This document shows, piece by piece, positions 1 through 6,849 of a DNA stretch of 12,115 nt (positions are counted from its first letter, which is position 1; each line of letters opens with the position of its first letter). Where the stretch lies: assembly GCA_021741085.1 (NCBI GenBank), contig JAIOYM010000034.1, positions 1-12,115 on the forward strand. The letters run 5' to 3'. The position numbers were made by a program, and so were the translations under genes. Under the pieces are notes generated by a model, which worked only from the letters and a program-made list of their open reading frames with translations, was not told where the DNA came from and ran no database searches. This DNA comes from Rickettsiaceae bacterium. GTDB taxonomy: Bacteria > Pseudomonadota > Alphaproteobacteria > Rickettsiales > Rickettsiaceae.

Positions 1-120
1 GCCTTGAAAATTCACCCCCTACCCGCCTTGAAAATTCACCTCCTATCCGCCTTGAAAATTCACCCCCTAACCGCCTTGAAAATTCACCTCCTATCCGCCT
101 TGAAAATTCACCCCCTATCT
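1..120. repeat. Five tandem 24-bp repeats, possibly an IS21-type element end
   Basis: Five head-to-tail units at 1-24, 25-48, 49-72, 73-96 and 97-120. Each begins GCCTTGAAAATTCACC and differs only at unit positions 17, 22 and 24. Units 2 and 4 are identical (CTCCTATCC ending), while units 1, 3 and 5 carry a run of five C, so the array alternates with a 48-bp higher-order period. There are no spacers, so it is not a CRISPR array. From family knowledge, IS21-type elements carry several copies of short repeats resembling AAAATTCACCCC/GGGGTGAATTTT near their ends. I infer that this is the inner edge or remnant of such an element continuing off the left side. No transposase gene is visible to confirm it. 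Confidence 0.6.
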
Positions 121-311
121 CCTATCTAATTTTTTTATGTTTGCGCGCTCAACCTTTAGTTGAATATGAGCATTAAAAAGTTGTTTACCCTGAATACTCA
201 TGAGTCGCTTTGCTCCTTGGCAATACCTCTGCGGCATTAGAGCTAGGGGGTGGTACTTCGTCTATATTAAAATGGCTGAAATGTATAGAAAATCATACAA
301 AACCTTCATAA
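121..311. other. Intergenic stretch between repeat array and pentapeptide gene
   Basis: No convincing gene. A small inverted repeat TCAAC-CTTTA-GTTGA sits at 149-163, nested in GC/GC flanks, but no T-tract follows it on either strand, so it is not a clear terminator for the minus-strand gene ending at 312. Several short open frames cross the stretch: a minus 40-codon frame at 115-237, a plus frame at 204-311 and a plus 51-codon frame at 200-355. None has a well-placed ribosome binding site or a recognisable product. The segment may be flanking DNA of the repeat-bearing element or decayed sequence. Confidence 0.5.
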
Positions 312-3300
312 CTAGTGCGCCAAGGATTCAGGTTTATGACTTTGAGATCCTTTAGCGGGTGATGATCTAGGAAGTTCTTTCGAACCCTCTGATACTCTGT
401 CAGCTGGATTTTGTGATTTTATTCTCTCTATAACTGTAGCAGCCATAGATTTAATTTTTTCTTGAGATTGCGATAAACCTGTTTGTATATTCGCATAAAA
501 CGAGTTTTGCTGCGCCGGATTTTCTTGCGCATGTAACCTCCCTTTAGCCATTCTATTTGCGGCTAAAGAAGTTGCTTTATATTGGCTGCTTTCAATTTGA
601 GAATCTATAACCTGGAGTCTTGCTTCCTCGCGTTGTTGGGCCACTTGCTGGCCTTCAACCCTAGCTTCTTTTTGAATATCTGCCGCTTGCAGCGTCTCTT
701 TAGAAGAGATGCCAATTTTGTTTCCACACCAATGTAATCCCTCTGAGGATTTTTTTGTCACATACTTGATAGCAGAATGTATTGCTTCTTTTCCTTTATA
801 GCCTACAATCCCTCCTACAACAAGACTGCCCCCATATAGCACAGCTGTAGCCGCAACTGTACCTACCCCAGCACCTGCGAGAACAGGTAAAACATATGGA
901 GCTGCAACGCCAGCTGCAGCTAGTCCAGCAACAACACCTATACCTATAGCTACAGCTTTTATTTGCGTATTGGTTGGTAAATAAGAAGAAATTTTCCCTA
1001 ATAGTTTTTCACCAAAGAATTCTTTTGACCAATTCCATCCTTTATCTACACCTTTTCTTAAAAATCCTTTAGAATTTGCTTGATCTATTTGCGCTTGTTG
1101 AGCTTGAAGCTCTTGCACTTCTTGTGTTTTACCAGTCGAAGAATTTGTTACTGAAGCTTTAGTCATCTCTCCATTACTACTGAGTTTGGTTGCAATATTA
1201 ACAGTGGAACCACCAATATTCATTCCTGTGACCTTGGAGTTATCTAAATCTAATCCTTCAGTTTGCGCTTCTGTGGCCTGGACTTTTGTTAAATTGCTGC
1301 CATCAAAAACTGCATCCCGCATGTTCGCTTTATTTGCTATTGCATCGGTAAAATCAGATCTCGTGGCTTCAAATTTTTCAAGTGTAGCTTCAGTCAAAAC
1401 TGTACTTACAGCTCTTAGGTCATCACCTTTAGCGCTACTAAGATCTATACCACGAGCATTTGCTTCACTTATATTCGCATCATCTAATGTGGCAAACTGC
1501 GCACTTACATTTTGCAAACCAGCTCTTTGTAAATCTGCAGCTGTTAAATCGGCTTTATCCATTTTTGATCCAGCAAAAGAGACGCCTTGGGCCGATGTTT
1601 CTTGAAATGTTGATCCTTGAAGCTCAGAATTTTGTAAACTTGTAGAACCAGCGAGTAGAGTGTTGCTCATGTCAATGCCTTGACCATGAATCCTTTCCAT
1701 ATTAGTATCCTGGAATACAGCGCCTATTGTAGATGAGCCAGACATCTCGCTACTAGTTAGAGTGCACTTTGTTACACTTGCTCCGCTCAGACACCCCCCA
1801 GCCAAATCCATACTTTTCATTTTGACATCTGTTGCTTGCAAACCGTCTAAGCATGAGCGGCTGGCAGAAGCCCCCTTTAAACTTCCACCTGTATACACTA
1901 AATTAGAGCCATTAGCTAAAACTAAGTTGGTATACTCAAAGCGACAATTTGTGATTTTACCACGTTCTAGGTCAACTTTAGTCATTGTTGCTCTGCTAAA
2001 ATCACAATTATTCATTGTAACAGAAGACATATCGCTAAAAAGGAATTTACTCTCTAATGCGGCAACCTTTTTAAATTTCGTAGATTGTAAACTGGCGCCG
2101 TCAAAATTAGCCTGACTTATATCGCAATTTTCAAAACTAGCCTTATCAAGATTCGCTCCAGCAAATATAGCACCACGCATATCCGCATTTGATATAGTTT
2201 TACCTTTTAACTCTATACCTGATAAATCTGGTATTACGCCCTCTTTGCCAGCGTCTAATTTATACTTTTCCTTTGTAAATTCGGACAACGATACTTTGGT
2301 TGTGGATTCAGCGCATTGTGAAAGATATTCATCAAAGTCTTCTCGATTAAGTTTCTGTACAACTTTAGGCTCATCTAATTCAGCCTGGCTACTATATCTT
2401 ACATAGCTAGCGTCACTAACTATTAAGGGTTTTAAAGATGGTGCTGTTTGAGTTGTTTCGGGAACCTCCACAGGAGTTGAAGTTTTTTGAAAAAAACCAA
2501 ATCCCAAATAAGAATTAGCCCTTTCACTTTCTGCTTTCGCTTTTGCTATTTCAGCCTCTCTTTCTTTCGCTATCCTTAACTCTTCAGCCTTACGTTCTTT
2601 GAAAAGCGTACCAATAGTAGGATCAAAAACTGTTTGAGCTTTGGTTGCTACCACGCTTAAATCTTTTTTTACTTTTACAATCTCCTTACGCTTTTCTTTT
2701 GCCAAAGCTTTATTTGCTTGTATTTGTGCATCTATATCTTCGGTTAGGATAGGGTTAGTTGATAAAGCCTTAGACAAATCCTGCATAAGAGTTGGAGAGC
2801 TTAATCTCTTGATCTCAGCTTTTCTTGTCGCAACTTCTTTTTCTAATTGGGCTTTTTTTGCCTGTAGTTGTTCTACTTTCTGTTGATCTTCCTCGAGTTT
2901 TGTTTTAAATATTTCAGCTACACTAAGTTTAATACCAGAAAACCTTTCTGATATTGGCACGGCTTTAGCATATTCTTTATCGTATGTAATTTTTGTGGAT
3001 TCTAGACCTGTAACACCTCGCAAGTCTGTATCAATTAGGGTGCAATTGTTAAAACTTGATTCCGCTAATGCGCAATCACGCATTTTGGTATCCTTAAAAG
3101 TGCATCTATCGAAACTGCAATTTACTTGTATTCCAGAAAAATCACAACCACTGAAATTAAAGCCAGCAATTGGTTGCTTTTGGCCTTTTTCATCTAAATT
3201 GTCTAATGTTATTACTAATGGCTTGGAACTGGTTGAAAGTGGAAATTTAGATTTTTTTATGTAATCTTGCAAAGAAAGACTTTTATCAGCTCTATGTGCC

Positions 3301-3374
3301 TCCTTATAAGCTAATAATTCTGTTTCGCCTATAGTTATTTTATCAAATGTTGACAGTACATCAGAAACTTTCAT
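312..3374 (-). CDS. Large pentapeptide-repeat protein with coiled coil and membrane hairpin
   Basis: A protein of 1020 residues. A short N-terminal region precedes a first pentapeptide block (about 72-120), where Cys recurs two residues before the central Phe/Leu (C77, C86, C91, C101, C111). Residues 155-285 are Lys/Glu/Ala-rich and probably coiled coil. A second, long block (about 383-722) keeps the A(N/D)(L/F)xx pattern for roughly 65 pentapeptides, for example ANL, ASF, CDI, ANF and ASL at 407-429; from family knowledge this folds as a right-handed quadrilateral beta-helix of about 16 coils. Residues 805-858 are Gly/Ala/Val-rich and hydrophobic, enough for a membrane hairpin. The tail is Gln/Ser-rich and polar. 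There is no N-terminal signal peptide. The ATG at 3372-3374 has GGAG eight bases upstream. The gene is transcribed divergently from the next one. Function is unknown; a secreted or membrane-inserting effector is inference only. It looks more GC-rich than neighbouring genes, partly from Ala/Gly content. Confidence 0.85.
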   Translation of the reverse strand: MKVSDVLSTFDKITIGETELLAYKEAHRADKSLSLQDYIKKSKFPLSTSSKPLVITLDNLDEKGQKQPIAGFNFSGCDFSGIQVNCSFDRCTFKDTKMRDCALAESSFNNCTLIDTDLRGVTGLESTKITYDKEYAKAVPISERFSGIKLSVAEIFKTKLEEDQQKVEQLQAKKAQLEKEVATRKAEIKRLSSPTLMQDLSKALSTNPILTEDIDAQIQANKALAKEKRKEIVKVKKDLSVVATKAQTVFDPTIGTLFKERKAEELRIAKEREAEIAKAKAESERANSYLGFGFFQKTSTPVEVPETTQTAPSLKPLIVSDASYVRYSSQAELDEPKVVQKLNREDFDEYLSQCAESTTKVSLSEFTKEKYKLDAGKEGVIPDLSGIELKGKTISNADMRGAIFAGANLDKASFENCDISQANFDGASLQSTKFKKVAALESKFLFSDMSSVTMNNCDFSRATMTKVDLERGKITNCRFEYTNLVLANGSNLVYTGGSLKGASASRSCLDGLQATDVKMKSMDLAGGCLSGASVTKCTLTSSEMSGSSTIGAVFQDTNMERIHGQGIDMSNTLLAGSTSLQNSELQGSTFQETSAQGVSFAGSKMDKADLTAADLQRAGLQNVSAQFATLDDANISEANARGIDLSSAKGDDLRAVSTVLTEATLEKFEATRSDFTDAIANKANMRDAVFDGSNLTKVQATEAQTEGLDLDNSKVTGMNIGGSTVNIATKLSSNGEMTKASVTNSSTGKTQEVQELQAQQAQIDQANSKGFLRKGVDKGWNWSKEFFGEKLLGKISSYLPTNTQIKAVAIGIGVVAGLAAAGVAAPYVLPVLAGAGVGTVAATAVLYGGSLVVGGIVGYKGKEAIHSAIKYVTKKSSEGLHWCGNKIGISSKETLQAADIQKEARVEGQQVAQQREEARLQVIDSQIESSQYKATSLAANRMAKGRLHAQENPAQQNSFYANIQTGLSQSQEKIKSMAATVIERIKSQNPADRVSEGSKELPRSSPAKGSQSHKPESLAH

Positions 3375-3382
3375 TTATATGA

Positions 3383-3386
3383 CTCC
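3383..3386 (-). promoter_or_regulatory. Ribosome binding site of the pentapeptide-repeat gene
   Basis: GGAG on the minus strand, eight bases ahead of the ATG at 3372-3374. It is the clearest Shine-Dalgarno sequence in the window and fixes the start of the pentapeptide-repeat gene. Confidence 0.7.
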
Positions 3387-3405
3387 AAGTTATTCACTAA
3401 TAAAC

Positions 3406-3434
3406 ATACTAGCATGCTAAAAATGTTAATTCAA
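3406..3434 (-). promoter_or_regulatory. Candidate promoter for the pentapeptide-repeat gene, with palindrome
   Basis: Read on the minus strand: TTGAAT (3429-3434), a 17-base spacer, then TAGTAT (3406-3411), each matching four of six consensus bases. The perfect 10-bp palindrome TAGCATGCTA (3410-3419) overlaps the -10 box and spacer, a position where a dimeric repressor could act. The leader to the start codon would be roughly 25 bases. The boxes are modest matches in AT-rich DNA, so confidence is low. Confidence 0.35.
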
Positions 3435-3520
3435 CTAGAGGATAAAGTAAATCAAAGACACTCAATCAAAAGTTTATCAAAACTCCAATTACAACCATTG
3501 ATTAAAAAATAAAATTAATA

Positions 3521-3549
3521 TTGCATTATGGTTGCAAATCATATATAAT
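3521..3549 (+). promoter_or_regulatory. Promoter for the cysteine-motif gene
   Basis: A perfect TATAAT at 3544-3549 is preceded by TTGCAT at 3521-3526 with the ideal 17-base spacing. Transcription would start near 3556, leaving a leader of about 95 bases to the ATG at 3652. It lies back to back with the minus-strand promoter about 90 bases away, forming a divergent control region. Confidence 0.6.
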
Positions 3550-3651
3550 GTTCAGTAACTATATTTAAACCATAGCGACTACCTAGAGTTAAGGATAAAT
3601 AATAAAACATTGTTAAAGTTGCAGCGAACGATTGTAATAAGAAACACAAAT

Positions 3652-4758
3652 ATGTCGGCACAAGTAATAAATAAAGATCAAAAAAATCAGTCTATACAAA
3701 GCAAGGATATAAAAAATAATTCCGCCTATACTAACTTTGAAAACAAACTTAAACTTAAAAATACTTTGAAGTTAGATTCTTCTGGTACTTTGAAATTAAG
3801 TATTGTGACTCAAGCTACTGCTTATAAAAATTTTAAGTATAGTTCGGGCTTTCTAGTAACAGAAAATACATTAAAACCTTCTTTTTCAATTAATCTTGCA
3901 TACGGAAAAGAATTGCAGTTTTCGGCTACACCAACTATCGACCAAGATGGTATAAATCTTAAACTTGATTCATCTTATCAAGTATTCGATGATAATAAAA
4001 TCGGCTTTGCTATAGACGTCAATTTAATTCAAATGGATAAATCCAAGGCAAAAGCTTATTTGACAATACCGGCGGAAGACGGCACTAAATATAAAGTAGG
4101 CTTAAGTGTTGGTGGTTCTGGTATAAAATATTTTTTTGACGCTACTGATGCAAATGATGTAAAAAACACACTAGATTTCGATAAATTTTTCAAACCAAAG
4201 CTAGGGAAAAATGTTTTTCAAGTTGAGAATAATAAAACTCTATATTGCGGATTTTCAAACGATGAATTAAATTGCTCAGCAAACATAAACCAATATGTTA
4301 CAGATATAGAACTATACAAAAAACCAAAATTGTACAAATTTTCTTTATCTAAATTAATAAAGAAAAGCTTTAAGGCGGAGCATTTCAAAACCATGTATTG
4401 TGGAACTTCTGAAGGGATGACTAGTTGTTCGCTTGGTAAAAATCATGAAATTTACGATAGTGAAGAAGATAGGTTAGATAATGTAGTTGCAAGTATAGCC
4501 CAAACAATAATAGATAAAAATCAAAATGAAGAGGTAATATATTGTAATTCAAAAGGTGAGAATGGCTGCTCTAAAAATAAAGACGATGCTGACTATATAA
4601 CAAACGATAATACCAGATTTTGCAAAGAAGTGGATTTTAGTAAGTTATCAGAGGATGAGATTATCGATTTTTATATCGCATTGGACTCACAAGGATTTTG
4701 TTTATTAGCGAACCCATTTGAATTAAACGAATATCGAGAATCAGAATTATTTGTATAA
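3652..4758 (+). CDS. Hypothetical protein with three repeated cysteine motifs
   Basis: A 368-residue protein that I do not recognise. The N-terminal half (about 30-190) is made of short alternating polar/hydrophobic stretches rich in Lys, Asp, Ser and Thr, suggesting beta-strand structure. The C-terminal half holds three copies of a motif like Y-C-(G/N)-x-S with a second Cys-Ser eight or nine residues on: Cys pairs at 199/208, 250/259 and 298/306, spaced about 50 residues. Two further Cys lie near the end. No signal peptide or membrane segment is evident. The start is uncertain: the ATG at 3652 has no good Shine-Dalgarno, while an in-frame TTG at 3610 adds 14 residues and lies 14 bases after AAGGA (3591-3595), which is too far for a normal site. 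It has its own promoter and terminator. The paired cysteines could bind metal or form disulfides; this is inference. Confidence 0.75.
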   Translation: MSAQVINKDQKNQSIQSKDIKNNSAYTNFENKLKLKNTLKLDSSGTLKLSIVTQATAYKNFKYSSGFLVTENTLKPSFSINLAYGKELQFSATPTIDQDGINLKLDSSYQVFDDNKIGFAIDVNLIQMDKSKAKAYLTIPAEDGTKYKVGLSVGGSGIKYFFDATDANDVKNTLDFDKFFKPKLGKNVFQVENNKTLYCGFSNDELNCSANINQYVTDIELYKKPKLYKFSLSKLIKKSFKAEHFKTMYCGTSEGMTSCSLGKNHEIYDSEEDRLDNVVASIAQTIIDKNQNEEVIYCNSKGENGCSKNKDDADYITNDNTRFCKEVDFSKLSEDEIIDFYIALDSQGFCLLANPFELNEYRESELFV

Positions 4759-4838
4759 TAATACTTAACAAGCATTAAAGCTAAATTTTCTTGCGGCAAT
4801 CCAGTTATCAGACTTATTTTACAAAAATCAAACATTTC

Positions 4839-4866
4839 CTAAGTTGTCCAGCTTAGTTTTATTTTT
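4839..4866 (+). terminator. Intrinsic terminator after the cysteine-motif gene
   Basis: Stem CTAAGTT (4839-4845) pairs with AGCTTAG (4850-4856), seven pairs including one G-U, around the tetraloop GTCC, and is followed at once by TTTTATTTTT (4857-4866). It separates the upstream gene from the virD4 promoter that begins nine bases later. Confidence 0.7.
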
Positions 4867-4874
4867 ACACCTCT

Positions 4875-4883
4875 TGCTATAAT
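4875..4883 (+). promoter_or_regulatory. Extended -10 promoter for virD4
   Basis: TGCTATAAT: a perfect TATAAT (4878-4883) with the TG one base upstream that defines an extended -10 element, which can work with a poor -35 box. The nearest -35-like bases (TTAGTT, 4853-4858) fall inside the preceding terminator and are weak. The implied leader to the virD4 start is about 130 bases and contains two inverted repeats. Confidence 0.5.
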
Positions 4884-4922
4884 TTTTGATTGAAACGTAA
4901 AACAAAACTATAAATTTAAAAA

Positions 4923-4948
4923 AACTTATGCTAAATTTGTTATAAGTT
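4923..4948 (+). promoter_or_regulatory. Inverted repeat in the virD4 leader
   Basis: AACTTAT (4923-4929) and ATAAGTT (4942-4948) are perfect 7-bp inverted arms around 12 bases. They could be an operator half-site pair or a weak RNA hairpin. Such arms are common by chance in AT-rich DNA. Confidence 0.25.
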
Positions 4949-4970
4949 ACAAGAAGAATAATTCTATCTC

Positions 4971-5005
4971 AAATTGATTGATGTAATTAGTAATAGAATC
5001 AATTT
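4971..5005 (+). promoter_or_regulatory. Hairpin immediately upstream of the virD4 start
   Basis: AAATTGATT (4971-4979) and AATCAATTT (4997-5005) are perfect 9-bp inverted arms around a 17-base loop. The right arm ends 13 bases before the virD4 ATG, so an RNA hairpin would occupy the ribosome standby region. No Shine-Dalgarno sequence lies between hairpin and ATG. It could be an operator or a translational control element. Confidence 0.35.
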
Positions 5006-5018
5006 AATACATTAGAAA

Positions 5019-6779
5019 ATGTTAATTACTCCGTTATTAATAGTAAAAATCCAAAACACTATTTTTCAGCTTTTGTTATTGGCCCTAGTGATGTTTTTGG
5101 GATATGGGGTAAGCGGAGTTTGTATAGCTTATTTCCTGAACAATAATTCAAGTTTTCAAACTCAATTTAATCTCTATGAGCTTATAACAAGTTTTGATGC
5201 TTTTTCTGTTGCTAATACTTATAGAATGTGGTTGAAAGGCGTTTGGAGCCAACTGAGTTGGAGTGATTATGAAAGTCTAAAAACAAAGATTGTATTATCT
5301 TTAATATTGCCTCAGGCAACGATTTTACTTTTATGCTTATTGTTTTACAAGCAAGTTAGAAAAATCAAACCTTTTAAACCACTAGAAAAAGTTTTTGGAG
5401 ATGCTAGGTGGGCTGATCAAGACGATATAAATAGAGCTGGTTTAAGAGCAAAAGATGGTATGTTGCTGGGTACAGATGATTATGGATATTACGTAGCTTC
5501 TGGATTTCAACATAGTTTACTTTTTGCACCAACAGGTTCTGGTAAGGGTGTGGGTTTTGCTATACCAAATTTGTTATTTTGGACCCATTCTGTTTTTGTA
5601 CACGACATAAAGCTTGAGAACTATGATCTTACAAGTGGTTGGAGAGCAAAACAGGGCCAAGAAGTATATGTTTGGGAGCCATCAAACCCAGACGGTACAA
5701 CCCATTGTTATAATCCAATAGATTGGGTTAGCCAAAAACCAGGGCAAAGGGTTGATGATGTGCAGAAAATTGCCAATCTTATTATGCCTAAGCAAGAATT
5801 TTGGGAGAATGAGGCGAGAACCTTGTTTGTTGGGATAGTTTTATACTTACTAGCGGATGAAACCAAAATCAAAAGTTTTGGTGAAGTTGTAAGAACCCTA
5901 CGTAGTGATGACGTTATATATAATCTTGCTATTGGTATGGATACTTTAGGTGGCATAATGCACCCAGTTGGTTATATGAACCTTGCGGCGTTTTTACAAA
6001 AAGCTGATAAAGAACGCTCAGGTGTTATTTCTACACTTAACTCCGGTCTTGAGCTTTGGGCTAACCCCTTGATTGATGCTGCTACTGCTAGTTCTGATTT
6101 TAACATACAAGAATTTAAAAAGAAAAAAACAACAGTATTCGTTGGTTTAACACCAGATAACATTCAGCGTTTGCAAAAATTAATGCAGGTTTTTTATCAG
6201 CAGGCAACAGAATTTTTAAGTAGAAAAATGCCTAATATAAAAGAAGAACCTTATGGGGTCTTATTTTTAATGGATGAGTTTCCTACCTTGGGTAAAATGG
6301 AGCAATTTAAAAGTGGTATAGCTTATTTTCGAGGATATAGAGTTCGTTTGTTCTTAGTTATACAAGACACTCAACAGTTAAAAGGAACTTATGAAGAAGC
6401 GGGTATGAACTCATTCCTTTCTAACTCTACTTTCCGTATAACTTTTGCTGCGAACAACTATGAAACTGCAAATTTAATATCACAATTATGTGGTAACAAA
6501 ACCGTAAAGCAATCTTCTTACAGTAAACCAAGATTTTTTGATTTGAATCCATCTACTCGTACCATGAACGTTTCCGAGGTTCAAAGGGCGTTGCTTTTGC
6601 CGCAAGAGGTTATTCAATTACCTCGTGATGAGCAAATAGTTTTGATTGAGTCTTTTCCACCTATTAAATCTAGGAAAATTAAATATTACGAAGATAAATT
6701 TTTTACAAAACGTTTGCTGCCAAAAACTTTTGTACCTACGCAGCAAGCATATACTAATAAACAAGATAGCACTAAATAA
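5019..6779 (+). CDS. virD4: Type IV secretion coupling protein VirD4 (rvh type)
   Basis: VirD4/TraG-family AAA+ ATPase of 586 residues, an ordinary length for the family. It sits in the inner membrane at the base of the type IV secretion channel and recruits and feeds substrates. Visible features: two N-terminal membrane segments (about 14-40 and 91-110); Walker A APTGSGKG (170-177, Lys176); Walker B ending LMDEF (417-421, Asp419-Glu420); and the family motif around LVIQDTQQL (446-454). The sequence strongly resembles VirD4 of the Rickettsiaceae. The ATG at 5019 follows an in-frame TAG at 5013-5015, so this is the earliest possible start, although no Shine-Dalgarno is seen. In Rickettsia, virD4 usually follows virB8-virB11. 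Here an unrelated gene with its own terminator precedes it, so it is detached from that cluster. The AsmA-like gene follows without a terminator. Confidence 0.95.
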   Translation: MLITPLLIVKIQNTIFQLLLLALVMFLGYGVSGVCIAYFLNNNSSFQTQFNLYELITSFDAFSVANTYRMWLKGVWSQLSWSDYESLKTKIVLSLILPQATILLLCLLFYKQVRKIKPFKPLEKVFGDARWADQDDINRAGLRAKDGMLLGTDDYGYYVASGFQHSLLFAPTGSGKGVGFAIPNLLFWTHSVFVHDIKLENYDLTSGWRAKQGQEVYVWEPSNPDGTTHCYNPIDWVSQKPGQRVDDVQKIANLIMPKQEFWENEARTLFVGIVLYLLADETKIKSFGEVVRTLRSDDVIYNLAIGMDTLGGIMHPVGYMNLAAFLQKADKERSGVISTLNSGLELWANPLIDAATASSDFNIQEFKKKKTTVFVGLTPDNIQRLQKLMQVFYQQATEFLSRKMPNIKEEPYGVLFLMDEFPTLGKMEQFKSGIAYFRGYRVRLFLVIQDTQQLKGTYEEAGMNSFLSNSTFRITFAANNYETANLISQLCGNKTVKQSSYSKPRFFDLNPSTRTMNVSEVQRALLLPQEVIQLPRDEQIVLIESFPPIKSRKIKYYEDKFFTKRLLPKTFVPTQQAYTNKQDSTK

Positions 6780-6849
6780 TTCGGCAAAGCTCAGAAATAA
6801 TCTCAAATAAATGGTTTGTTGAATTCTAACAATATGAATATTGAATTAT

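Noticed and set aside
1..120. CRISPR array
   Set aside because: The 24-bp units abut directly with no unique spacers.
115..237. Minus-strand 40-codon frame starting MPQRYCQGAKRL
   Set aside because: It ends inside the repeat array, is overlapped by open plus frames, has a poorly spaced ribosome site (AAGGAG lies ahead of an internal ATG only), and its product is not recognisable.
204..311. Plus-strand frame resembling the C-terminus of a broken gene
   Set aside because: It begins right after a TGA, has no start or homology that I can name, and could be chance.
200..355. Plus-strand 51-codon frame
   Set aside because: It overlaps the 3' end of the pentapeptide gene in antisense, has no ribosome site and shows no recognisable motif.
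1186..3264. Several plus-strand open frames inside the pentapeptide gene
   Set aside because: They are antisense to a repeat-rich coding sequence with a clear domain pattern; their composition mirrors the repeats and none has a ribosome site.
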